Assembly (NCBI GenBank): GCA_947385775.1
Contig: CANDMI010000001.1
Location: 155,318 to 219,317, forward strand
Origin: an uncultured Eubacterium sp.
GTDB lineage: Bacteria > Bacillota > Clostridia > Lachnospirales > Lachnospiraceae
Length of the DNA: 64,000 nucleotides
Reading direction: 5' to 3'
Position 1 is the first letter of the stretch. Each line of letters opens with the position of its first letter. Shown here one piece after another: positions 18,516 to 26,665 of this stretch. The notes below the pieces were generated by a model. That model did no database searches and had not been told where the DNA came from. It worked only from the letters and a program-made list of their open reading frames with translations. The position numbers and the translations under genes were made by a program.

Positions 18516-19760
18516 TTATCTCCATTCCGCTGTATTTTCGCAATTTCCCAGTTGTATAAAGCCGCCTAATTCCAAATCTCTTTCATATGGCTCTATTGGA
18601 ACAAAGCCGCCCTGATGGAAAAACGTCATTTCGCCAAAATAGATCTTCCCATCCAACTCATAAAAATCAACTCTTACATGCGCAATGCCTGCCGATATAT
18701 TCTCTGCCAGCTCTTTCATTTTCTGATAATTTTGAGGCATTTTCGGTGGAACCGCGGCATTTTCATGCTCGCTTTTCATTTCAATATGTTCCTGTTTTTC
18801 ATTAAAAAAATCTGTGGTCGTCTCATGCGCATCATCCATCCGACTCTGCGCGATCAACAATATTTTCGCCTTCCCGGAAAAACAAAAATACTTATAGTCT
18901 TCAATCCCTCCCTGAACGTCCAATTTCTCTAAATATTCTTCCGCGATGATCCTTCTTGGAACCTCTTTATACGGCCACTCTCTCGCAAGCAGATAAAAAT
19001 TTCTGTCTAAAGCCGAATCCAGAGTTTCTTTTGCCGCTTCTTTGTCAAACGTTTCCTTATCCCGGCATACGATCACGCTTCCGGAATCATGGGTGCATTT
19101 TAATACAAACTTAGACGGCAGCTTTTCAAAATCAATGTCGTCAAAGCGCTCATATACGCCCAGCGTAGGGATTACGTATTCCTCCCCGATCTTGCTTGCG
19201 ATATAATTTTTCACCTCATACTTATCAACCATCTTTACATACTCTGGTTTGTGGTCGTGAATTTTCAGCCATTGTAGCTTTTCATTAAATGTTTTCGGGT
19301 TTTCCAGGTCAAGGGGATATCCCATCATGCGCTCAAACTTTTTGCACAGAAAATCCGTATCGTCTAAAAGGCATTGAAACTGTTTATTCAATGCCTCGTC
19401 CTTCCTATCCATTAAATCTTCTATGCATTCCTGCACGGAAAAATATCCGAGGTTAAAAATATGCGAAACCCCGTTTTTTTCCAGCTGATTTTTAATGCTC
19501 TGCTGATGATGCGGATTATCGATCGCCACAAATACCGCTACCTTATCCTGATAGGTATAAAGAGTATCCGGGGAAATCGTATAAATGCCGTCGATCACAG
19601 GCACGCCTTCCTTTTTTCCATTATCGCAAAAGAAATGTATGGAAAAACCAGCCGAAGTCAAAAGGTCATACGCCCATGTCGTGCCTGTGCCCCCCGCGCC
19701 AAAAATACAGACCTTTCCTTTCCAATTCGTTTTCAGTCCGTTTAACTCATCGTATTTCAT
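18516..19760 (-). CDS. TupA-like ATP-grasp protein with N-terminal Rossmann module
   Basis: The 414-residue protein starts with a dinucleotide-type module (KVCIFGAGGTGTTWAYDLL at residues 16-34) of about 110 residues. Residues 125-410 match TupA-like ATP-grasp proteins: MGYPLDLENPKTFNEKLQWLK, the metal/ATP strand FVLKCTHDSGSVIVC, and VRVDFYELDGKIYFGEMTF near the end. TupA-type enzymes take part in teichuronopeptide or surface polysaccharide synthesis, probably joining amino acids or similar groups to sugars. Co-transcribed with gltS, which is an odd pairing unless the transported amino acid is used as substrate (inference). Confidence 0.8.
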   Translation of the reverse strand: MKYDELNGLKTNWKGKVCIFGAGGTGTTWAYDLLTSAGFSIHFFCDNGKKEGVPVIDGIYTISPDTLYTYQDKVAVFVAIDNPHHQQSIKNQLEKNGVSHIFNLGYFSVQECIEDLMDRKDEALNKQFQCLLDDTDFLCKKFERMMGYPLDLENPKTFNEKLQWLKIHDHKPEYVKMVDKYEVKNYIASKIGEEYVIPTLGVYERFDDIDFEKLPSKFVLKCTHDSGSVIVCRDKETFDKEAAKETLDSALDRNFYLLAREWPYKEVPRRIIAEEYLEKLDVQGGIEDYKYFCFSGKAKILLIAQSRMDDAHETTTDFFNEKQEHIEMKSEHENAAVPPKMPQNYQKMKELAENISAGIAHVRVDFYELDGKIYFGEMTFFHQGGFVPIEPYERDLELGGFIQLGNCENTAEWR

Positions 19761-20067
19761 TGTTTCTTTTCACCTTTCTGATCATGCGTATGATACCCAT
19801 GACCTATTTCAAAACTACTTTACTACATCGAAAACATATACCGGTCCATATTAACAAAGTTTTCCACATTGGAATACCTAATTAATGCCATTTACCCCAA
19901 ATGAAAAAATATATAAATCTCTTTCTCTGCAAAATCTATCTTAAATCTTAAAACTGCTTCCTCTACTTCCATACATAAAAAAATGGAATCAAAATCACCT
20001 CCCCATTCTATAACAAACTTCATATAAACCTGTCGTCACTAAACCAGATTGTATTAGAACTTTATTT
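19761..20067. other. AT-rich intergenic gap, no gene seen
   Basis: A 307-base gap between two minus-strand genes. It contains the ribosome site of the 19760 start and A/T-rich filler. I see no ORF with coding character, no tRNA and no convincing terminator. Confidence 0.5.
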
Positions 20068-21090
20068 TTAAAATTTTTTATGCCTGCTTATGCTTATCCA
20101 CTCATTCTCATGTAAATTCAAATCGCAAAGATCATAAAGATATTGGTTTTGATACAAAATATATGGAAGGCTGATCTGGTCTCTTTTACTAAAACGATTA
20201 ATTTGCTCCCACCATTCTTCCATTACTTTAATAAGTTTAGAATTATTATGATTCCGAACCATAAATCCACACCAAAGCAAACCATTGTTTTCTGGATAAT
20301 AATTCTGCAAATAATATGCCATTTGCTGAATCACTGCACTTTTAGGAGCCCTGCGAAGCCTTATTACTTCCGCTCCTTCATCGTAAATACATCTTCGCTG
20401 GTCATGGGGAAAACAAAGAAAATCTGATCCTCTTCCATATTTTTTAATAAATTTCCTGATATCTTTTTGAATCAACAAGTTTCCATCTACCCATACACTT
20501 GTTTCAAACTCTTTAAAATAAAGATGAGGCAGTACTTTATATTTTCGAATGCTAAGCGCGCTATCTACAGACTCATCGATATATTTTATATTCCATATAT
20601 CTGATTTTACATTTTTATTATCCGTAAAACATACATATGTAATATTAGGATCTATAAACAACGGGTCTTTCAGATCATCATAATCGCCTTGAATAGCTGT
20701 ATAAATTACTATTTTATCTGTGTTAAATTTATTTTCTTCATTCCCATAATGGAGAGCCGCATTTCTTGCAAATTGGTACTGTATGTTTATTTTTTTACGG
20801 TACTGCATATATGTTAATATTTTACTATCGGCCATTCCATACTGCGCTTTTAACTGTCCTCTTATTTCATAAAAATAATCTGTTGTAGCGATTACGACAT
20901 AATCATACTCCAATGTTTCAATTACATTCGGCGGTAAAATTTCTTCTCCAAAAAAATACGTATGCCATTTTTCTGTTTGATTGTCGCAAATCGCAACCAC
21001 CTGGTCTTGATAATGATCTTTTGTCTGCTCCCTTTCCCGCATCAAACCAGCAGCATCTATACCTGTACCAAAAATAATTATTTTGTCCAT
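20068..21090 (-). CDS. DUF616 (TOD1/MUCI70-type) glycosyltransferase with N-terminal Rossmann module
   Basis: A 340-residue protein. Residues 1-105 are a small Rossmann module (KIIIFGTGIDAAGLM at residues 3-17, then VAICDNQTEKW). Residues 118-340 match the DUF616 glycosyltransferase domain: KIVIYTAIQGDYDDLKDP, ITYVCFTDN, the SVWVDGNLLI strand carrying a D-x-N metal site, and CFPHDQRRCIYDE. Members are thought to transfer sugars onto polysaccharide. Base composition is more AT-rich than the LicD gene next to it. Acceptor unknown. Confidence 0.75.
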   Translation of the reverse strand: MDKIIIFGTGIDAAGLMREREQTKDHYQDQVVAICDNQTEKWHTYFFGEEILPPNVIETLEYDYVVIATTDYFYEIRGQLKAQYGMADSKILTYMQYRKKINIQYQFARNAALHYGNEENKFNTDKIVIYTAIQGDYDDLKDPLFIDPNITYVCFTDNKNVKSDIWNIKYIDESVDSALSIRKYKVLPHLYFKEFETSVWVDGNLLIQKDIRKFIKKYGRGSDFLCFPHDQRRCIYDEGAEVIRLRRAPKSAVIQQMAYYLQNYYPENNGLLWCGFMVRNHNNSKLIKVMEEWWEQINRFSKRDQISLPYILYQNQYLYDLCDLNLHENEWISISRHKKF

Positions 21091-21182
21091 CCGCTTTTTC
21101 TTCCTCTTACAAACAACATCTATCTTAAAATAAATATGACTTTATTATAGGGCTTTGCAAAAACCGCAAAGCCCCAGTTCGT

Positions 21183-22100
21183 TTACTTTTCCATTTTCTT
21201 TCGCGCCGCTTTTTCCAGCTCTGCCTGTATGATCTTATCCTGCTTTGCATAAAATGGATAATCATGCCCTTTTAGCTGTCTTGGAACCATATAATTAGGA
21301 CCATAAAAAACTTTTAGACACTCCTCATACCCCTGCGGCACAGGCATCTGCATATTTTCAAACGGCATCCAGATCACTTTTTCAAACCATTCTTTTTTCA
21401 TCCTGCGGCAAAATCCGTTTGCGTAGCTGTGCATAAGCGTCACTTCATCGCTTTCCTCCCTGCGGTACAGTGAGCTTAGCCTGTCCATTAAGATCATAAG
21501 CTGCTGCAAAAGCGGCTTGTCCTTTTGGATTTTTACATTGCATAAGCTTTCGATCTGATCCAGCCACTCTTTTTGTATTTCCTCTTTTTTCTCAACCCGA
21601 AATTTTACCTGCATGACATACTCATATAAATCCTTTTGCAGCTTCGCTTCTTCTTCCTCTTTTGGCAAGTAATCTAACGGGAAAATGTCCACCCCTACCG
21701 CGTATGGACAGCCATGAAATTTCTCCAAATGTTCTTTTGAAAAATCTATGATCCTGCTGTTGACAAGTCGTGCAAACACCTCTGTATAATCCGGCGTTGT
21801 ATAAATGTTTAACAGGTCGTACCCTTTTGGCGCCTCCTGCTTTACAAACCCGCAGAACTTCTCGTAATCGTCCCGCAGCATAAACAGATCAGTATCATCG
21901 TCCCATGGAATGAAACCCTGGTGCCTTACCGCGCCAAGCAGCGTCCCATAGGCGGCAAAAAAAGTAAGCCCATGCTTTTTACAGATTTTATCGACTTCAT
22001 TGACCACTTCCATCTGCGCCGCCCATGCGCGTTTCATTTTTTCTTCTACAAAAAACCCCTCGCGTATTTCTCCCTGAAAATACCCTGCTTCAAACTCCAT
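21183..22100 (-). CDS. LicD-family phosphotransferase
   Basis: The 305-residue protein contains the LicD signature: FFAAYGTLLGAVRHQGFIPW followed by DDDTDLFMLR. LicD enzymes transfer phosphocholine or a similar phosphorylated group from a nucleotide donor to sugars of teichoic acid or other surface glycans. I chose the ATG at 22100, preceded by GGGAG and giving MEFEAGYFQGEIREGFF, a start common among Clostridia LicD proteins, rather than the ATG at 22127. The small gene at 22140 lies directly upstream on the same strand. The donor group cannot be read from sequence. Confidence 0.82.
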   Translation of the reverse strand: MEFEAGYFQGEIREGFFVEEKMKRAWAAQMEVVNEVDKICKKHGLTFFAAYGTLLGAVRHQGFIPWDDDTDLFMLRDDYEKFCGFVKQEAPKGYDLLNIYTTPDYTEVFARLVNSRIIDFSKEHLEKFHGCPYAVGVDIFPLDYLPKEEEEAKLQKDLYEYVMQVKFRVEKKEEIQKEWLDQIESLCNVKIQKDKPLLQQLMILMDRLSSLYRREESDEVTLMHSYANGFCRRMKKEWFEKVIWMPFENMQMPVPQGYEECLKVFYGPNYMVPRQLKGHDYPFYAKQDKIIQAELEKAARKKMEK

Positions 22101-22139
22101 CTGCAATCTCCCTGCGCTTAAAGCCATCCGTTTTGCAAT

Positions 22140-22502
22140 TTATTTCCCGATCACATCGTTTGCACGTTCCCCAAGCTTTTCAAAAAGCGGGATCACATCC
22201 TCAAACGCTTCCGCCATTTTTTCGTCGTTTTTTTCATTGACCGCATTGCCCAACGCTATGATCTTCTGGTTGAAAGCTTCTTTATCGATGTGCTGCGCAT
22301 CTTCGTTTAACAGCTCCATCGTGCCGTTCATTACCTGTATCTCCCAATTGATGGCATTGAGGATATCCTTTAAGAATGCATTGGTGTCATCCAGACGTTT
22401 TCCTGACAATTCTTTTACTACGATCTTCATATTTTTGACTAAACGGACATTAAATTCCACCAATGTTTCTAACGCTTCTTTTTGTTCTGCCCTATTATCC
22501 AT
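22140..22502 (-). CDS. Small helical protein of unknown function
   Basis: A 120-residue acidic protein with no Cys, no signal peptide and no membrane segment. Predicted to be almost entirely alpha-helical, with heptad-like stretches (LVEFNVRLVKNMKIVVKEL and EKNDEKMAEAFEDVIPL). I do not recognise the family. A sigma-28-like box lies about 70 bases upstream, and the gene sits among glycan genes close to the flagellar cluster, so a role in flagellin modification or export is possible. That is inference from position only. Confidence 0.6.
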   Translation of the reverse strand: MDNRAEQKEALETLVEFNVRLVKNMKIVVKELSGKRLDDTNAFLKDILNAINWEIQVMNGTMELLNEDAQHIDKEAFNQKIIALGNAVNEKNDEKMAEAFEDVIPLFEKLGERANDVIGK

Positions 22503-22571
22503 AATACTTTACCCGGTCCTTTCGACCGCCCTTTCTGTATATATAAATTGTATATATAATGTTACTTTATT

Positions 22572-22598
22572 ATATCGGCACATATGAATGTTTTATTA
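22572..22598 (-). promoter_or_regulatory. Sigma-28-like promoter upstream of the 120-residue protein
   Basis: Minus strand TAAT, 15-base spacer, GCCGATAT. The -10 and spacing are identical to the hag promoter in this window; the -35 differs in its last base. Confidence 0.45.
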
Positions 22599-22615
22599 AT
22601 CCCTTTCTTTCCACT

Positions 22616-24271
22616 TCAAACCTGCCTTCCCGCATCCTCCCGCGCCATTTCCACAATTTCTTTTGCCCTGCAATCCCAGGTATGCCATTTCATAGCCTTC
22701 CGGCATCCATTTTCCCCGATCGTTTTTAACCGTTCCTCTCGCCGCTCACTTTCCAACAGCTCTTTGATCCTCCCAGGCAGCTTTTCCAGATCAGCCAGAT
22801 CATAAAATAAAATATCCTTCCCATCCTCAAACTGGCTTTCTAAATAGGGATTGCGCTCGGTGCAGACAACGGCTTTTTGCAGCATGCTGTTTGCGATCCG
22901 TTCGGTAATTGCATTTTTATGGCATGACATTATGTTCAGAGAAATCCTGGACTGCTGCCAGACATTTAAACACTCCCGCACGTCCAGATCCTTTTTATGC
23001 CAGATAAAATTCGGGCTGCGTCGAAGCGGACAGCTCTCCCAGCTTTCGCCAAACACATCCACCCGGATTCCAGAATCTACAAGGGTTTTTAACAGTTTTT
23101 TACGGTAATGCTGGGATAAATAAAGAATATACTCCCGCAGCTCATAGCATAACTCCAAAAATTCGGTCTTTGAAAGCGTGCGTTTATCGCTTTCAGAAAC
23201 CGCGCGCAACACCGCTTCTTCCACTGGCAGGCATGGTTCCTTTCGCATGACCAGCCAAAGCCGGTTGATCAAAAAACGTCTTTGCCGCTCCATCTGACGC
23301 AGGCTTTCCAATATGTATTTGGAACGATCTATATAGCTTCCAATAAACGTCAGATCATAAATACGTTTTTGCTGGGCAAATCCTTCCTGTATCCCCCCGG
23401 GCGGAAGAAAATACGCGTTTTGTATATGATACCGCCTGACAAAAGCCGCGTAATCTTTATCTAATGTCAGGATTGTTAAGGATTTTGGCATATTTTGAAG
23501 CTGACATTGCAGCCAAAGCGGATGGTCAAATACAAAATTATATTTCGGCCCCTGAATAAGATCATGCAAAAAGCCGCCATTTTCCATGCGCGCGGAAAAT
23601 AGATACGTCTGCATCCCAATAACCGCCTGGTAGCTTTTGCCGATATATCTGGATAATGCCGTATGCCTCTCCTTTGCCATATCAAAGTATTCCACCACAT
23701 ACCCCTGGTTTTGCAGCGCGCCGCCCAAACATTTAGCAAAACCGTCCAACACCTGGTAGCATTCCCTGCTGCCCTTGTATATCAAAAAAGGCTGGCTTCC
23801 CTGATAAAAATATGGATAGTCGCCTTTTTTTTGCAGCATCTCTTCCAAAAAAGAAATCGTCTGCTGGCGGCAGTTTAACCGCGCCGCGCCGGACAGGATG
23901 CACTCGATCACCGCGTCAAATAAATGATGTTTTAATAAAATATCCTTATACCTTGCCGCCAGATAACAGTCTGTCTGCAATCCATCCGTTTCCGCAAAAT
24001 CCCCCGTTTCCCGCACCTCTATATAATCCGACGGATTTTGCGGCGGATTCGCTGACCGCCTGACCTGGTAAAATTTTGCTAAACGCAGCACATATTCATA
24101 AACCTGCTTTGCCGGGAGCCGTTTGTTTATTCCGCTTACGTTTTTGGCGCAGCCCGTCGGAACATAGACTGTGCCAAAAATAAGCGTTTCATCCAGTAAT
24201 ATGTCCAGAAATTCCAGATCTCTATTTTCCTGCCGTGACGGATGATATATGATAACCGTATTTGCGTCCAT
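22616..24271 (-). CDS. CgeB-type glycosyltransferase with unusual N-terminal extension
   Basis: A 551-residue protein. The C-terminal third matches the CgeB/Glyco_trans_1_2 type: VDVFGESWESCPL, then SRISLNIMSCHKNAITERI, a SMLQKAVVCTERNPYLE segment and DILFYDLADLEKLPGRI, ending in a helical tail. The first 180 residues are not recognised and lack similarity to the other CgeB-like proteins here. Likely GT-B fold, using a nucleotide sugar to decorate a surface protein or glycan. Start at 24271, with AAGGAG 12 bases upstream, which is long. A 205-bp gap, starting just inside the upstream boundary, separates it from the plus-strand MBL cassette. Confidence 0.72.
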   Translation of the reverse strand: MDANTVIIYHPSRQENRDLEFLDILLDETLIFGTVYVPTGCAKNVSGINKRLPAKQVYEYVLRLAKFYQVRRSANPPQNPSDYIEVRETGDFAETDGLQTDCYLAARYKDILLKHHLFDAVIECILSGAARLNCRQQTISFLEEMLQKKGDYPYFYQGSQPFLIYKGSRECYQVLDGFAKCLGGALQNQGYVVEYFDMAKERHTALSRYIGKSYQAVIGMQTYLFSARMENGGFLHDLIQGPKYNFVFDHPLWLQCQLQNMPKSLTILTLDKDYAAFVRRYHIQNAYFLPPGGIQEGFAQQKRIYDLTFIGSYIDRSKYILESLRQMERQRRFLINRLWLVMRKEPCLPVEEAVLRAVSESDKRTLSKTEFLELCYELREYILYLSQHYRKKLLKTLVDSGIRVDVFGESWESCPLRRSPNFIWHKKDLDVRECLNVWQQSRISLNIMSCHKNAITERIANSMLQKAVVCTERNPYLESQFEDGKDILFYDLADLEKLPGRIKELLESERREERLKTIGENGCRKAMKWHTWDCRAKEIVEMAREDAGRQV

Positions 24272-24375
24272 GCCGATCGAATTCTCCTTTTTGCTGTGGG
24301 TATGCGTAAAAGCTGAATCTATTATAACTTACCAATGAGTGAAACTCAATGTCCTCTTTCGATTCTTTTTTCTGA

Positions 24376-24482
24376 TTTTATTACAGTTCAGTTCACCACG
24401 CCATTCACAAAGTCGCGCTTACGCGCTTTCCGCTGCTTCGCAGCTACCTTTGTTCACATCGGCTGGTTGAACTGTAGTAAAA
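24376..24482. repeat. Palindromic multi-stem element at the cassette border
   Basis: Outer arms TTTTATTACAGTTCA and TGAACTGTAGTAAAA match at 14 of 15 positions. Inside lie two small hairpins, GCGCTTACGCGC and GCTGCTTCGCAGC, and a third pair (ATTCACAAAG with CTTTGTTCAC). The fold is cloverleaf-like, 107 bases long, and ends about 30 bases before the promoter -10 of the MBL cassette. It may be an interspersed repeat, a non-coding RNA or a terminator/anti-terminator; there is no coding capacity. Confidence 0.55.
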
Positions 24483-24507
24483 ATTTTTGTAGAAATCCGT
24501 CGACAAT

Positions 24508-24518
24508 TATGGTATAAT
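24508..24518 (+). promoter_or_regulatory. Extended -10 promoter of the MBL cassette
   Basis: TGGTATAAT with the hexamer TATAAT at 24513-24518. The first ATG (24521) follows by 2 bases and would precede the transcription start, so the next in-frame ATG at 24542 is the likely start. Confidence 0.55.
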
Positions 24519-24541
24519 CCATGCAGAAAGTGGGTGAAAAA

Positions 24542-26011
24542 ATGGAAACCTGTTTACAACCATTATGGGAGCTTTTGAGAGAGCCAATGTTTCGGATCGT
24601 AGAAACAAACAACGAGTCCGGCTCCATTTCTTTAGCTGAAAAGCAGCGCGCCGCCGCAAACAGCAAACGGACCATCGACTTATTTTTTGCTCATCTAAAA
24701 GACCGCATAGGGGAAAAGCATCAAAAAAACCTAAAACCAAAGCATATCGGGATATTTGAAAACGCATTGGAAAATTTTGCGGATAAATCGGTGGCCGGCG
24801 TGCGTGAAGGCGCAAAAAAAGCAAAAGCTTCATCATACAACTGCCATTTATGCGCAGTCTGTCGAAATTGCGCGGCAAATTTTTATGACAGCATTCAAAC
24901 GCGGCGCATTGTGGAAAAGAAGCTTCCATATGAATTAAAAAAATATTTTACAGAATTTCCACAAATGTATTATTACCAGCTCCGCATGGACGAAGATAAT
25001 GAGCGAAAAAATTTGCAGGACAGTTTTTTATTGCTAAAAGGTTTTTCATCGTCAACTCCTACCATATATTCCGCAACCTTCAACGCGGAATGCTTTGGCG
25101 GAGGACTGTACATAAATTATAACGGAACCGGCATTGTCATTGACCCGGGTATCGGATTTGTAAATTCCATGCACAAGCATGGCATTTATATTCGGGATAT
25201 CCATTTTGTCATCGTCACTCATGACCACTATGACCATAATGCTGATGCGGAAGCCATTTCTTCATTATTATATGACTACAACAGTTATAATAAAAGGCGA
25301 TGCCGTATCTTAAAAGATGTGTTCAAGTTGGATAACGTAAAAGCGCATGAAATACAATGGATTGTAGATACAAGTACGGCAAACAAATTAAATGGCAAGA
25401 TAGCTCCTGTAAAAGAATTAAAAACCTATGCGGATGAAAACGAAAAAGAAATCTCAAAAGACGTGCAGGGGATCCGGTTAAGCGCGTTAAAAACAAACCA
25501 TATTAAAAACGGCGAGTCCTATAGCCTGATCATGAGACTATTATATGGAAATAAATGGTTTGAAATCGGCTATACCTCAGACACCCCTTATTTTCCGAAA
25601 TTGCCTGCATTTTTTCATAAAACAGACCTGCTCGTATTCCATGTCAGCGACCTATATCGTAAGGATGTAAAAGGCATAAAGGACAAATCGAATCACCTTG
25701 GCTATAATGGAAGCATAAAATTATTAAAGGACGTAAATGCTAAGCTTGTGATCGCCTCGGAATTTTGTTGCACAAACGGCGATTTTCGAATGGATTTTAT
25801 GAAATCCATTGTAAACGAAATCATAAAAGATAAAGACATTTCCTTCCTGCCTGGTGAAATCGGGCTCAAAATATGTATGCCAAAGTCGGAAATCGAATGT
25901 TCCTTATGTAAAAGAAGGACTACAGTTAAAGAAATAAAGGTAATTTCACCTACAATTCCTTTTGGGAAAATTGTTTACGCATGTAGACAATGTGCGCAAA
26001 GTGTGTTATAA
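24542..26011 (+). CDS. Metallo-beta-lactamase-fold protein with two cysteine clusters
   Basis: A 489-residue protein in three parts. Residues 1-165 are helical with CHLCAVCRNC at 101-110. Residues 170-445 are a metallo-beta-lactamase (MBL) hydrolase: GTGIVIDPG at 195-203, the metal motif THDHYDHNAD at 226-235, a later KTNHIKNG, and SNHLGYNGS, which can supply another metal His. The C-terminal 50 residues hold CSLCKRR and ACRQC, spaced like a zinc ribbon. The MBL core could be a nuclease or phosphodiesterase; the substrate is not known. First gene of a four-gene plus-strand unit, against minus-strand glycan genes on both sides. I do not recognise this architecture as a described family. Confidence 0.75.
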   Translation: METCLQPLWELLREPMFRIVETNNESGSISLAEKQRAAANSKRTIDLFFAHLKDRIGEKHQKNLKPKHIGIFENALENFADKSVAGVREGAKKAKASSYNCHLCAVCRNCAANFYDSIQTRRIVEKKLPYELKKYFTEFPQMYYYQLRMDEDNERKNLQDSFLLLKGFSSSTPTIYSATFNAECFGGGLYINYNGTGIVIDPGIGFVNSMHKHGIYIRDIHFVIVTHDHYDHNADAEAISSLLYDYNSYNKRRCRILKDVFKLDNVKAHEIQWIVDTSTANKLNGKIAPVKELKTYADENEKEISKDVQGIRLSALKTNHIKNGESYSLIMRLLYGNKWFEIGYTSDTPYFPKLPAFFHKTDLLVFHVSDLYRKDVKGIKDKSNHLGYNGSIKLLKDVNAKLVIASEFCCTNGDFRMDFMKSIVNEIIKDKDISFLPGEIGLKICMPKSEIECSLCKRRTTVKEIKVISPTIPFGKIVYACRQCAQSVL

Positions 26012-26051
26012 TGAGTTTTCATGATGGACACTTTACGGAGCTTAAAAACAG

Positions 26052-26480
26052 ATGAAAGAGTATGAATATATCGTAGAAGCGACCAATGACATTTTCAGCC
26101 ATATGATCTCAAGCGTAATATGTTTAGAAAATTATAAGCGATCCGATAACCTTAAAGGTTCCTTTCGGCACATTTTTCATATGTTCCTGGAATTGCGGGA
26201 AGATTACCAAGAATGTGTAAAGGAAAATGATCCCGCATTGGGAACTGAAATTTTGGACGCACAGCTGAAAATAAAATGTCGCGTAAAAAGAGAGGAAATC
26301 ATCAAGCGCTTTATTACAGAATTGAAATTTATAAACAGTAAGATTGATTATGAGCAAAAGCTGTCGGAATTTTATGAAAAATTAGAAAACGAAGACGTAG
26401 AAACGTTAGAAATGCAGCTATTGGTATATCCTTATCTATTATCACAAATAAGGGGAGAAGAAGAAAAAGAAGGAGAGTAA
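26052..26480 (+). CDS. Unknown acidic helical protein, second gene of the MBL cassette
   Basis: A 142-residue protein with no signal peptide or membrane segment. Strongly helical and charged, with the segments HIFHMFLELREDYQECVKEN and RFITELKFINSKIDYEQKL. There is no catalytic motif I can point to. It starts 40 bases after the MBL gene stop with GGAGCTT upstream and ends 2 bases before the 59-residue ORF, so it is surely co-transcribed. A partner or immunity-type role is possible but unsupported. Confidence 0.6.
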   Translation: MKEYEYIVEATNDIFSHMISSVICLENYKRSDNLKGSFRHIFHMFLELREDYQECVKENDPALGTEILDAQLKIKCRVKREEIIKRFITELKFINSKIDYEQKLSEFYEKLENEDVETLEMQLLVYPYLLSQIRGEEEKEGE

Positions 26481-26482
26481 AG

Positions 26483-26662
26483 ATGGAGAGAAGGATAATT
26501 GAAAAATATGCAGAATTAAATCGGGCATGTAAACAATATCCAGCAATACAGCTATCAAGCGAAGAAGATAGGGGCGGATATATTAAACACAATAATAAGG
26601 CTTGTAATCCGCAGGAAAAAAACTATGCGCCAGGTGGCTTTATTGAAGTCTTCTGTCTTTAA
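26483..26662 (+). CDS. 59-residue protein, third gene of the MBL cassette
   Basis: ATG at 26483 is preceded by AAGGAGAG, and the reading frame stays open to TAA at 26660-26662. The protein starts MERRIIEKYAELNRACKQYP and ends CNPQEKNYAPGGFIEVFCL. It is close-packed between the 142- and 236-residue genes (2 and 3 bases away), which supports real translation. It has two spaced Cys and a Gly/Pro-rich end. Family unknown. Confidence 0.55.
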   Translation: MERRIIEKYAELNRACKQYPAIQLSSEEDRGGYIKHNNKACNPQEKNYAPGGFIEVFCL

Positions 26663-26665
26663 GGT

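Noticed and set aside
24521-24541. ATG at 24521 as the start of the MBL protein
   Set aside because: It lies 2 bases after the -10 hexamer, upstream of the expected transcript start, and has no ribosome site.
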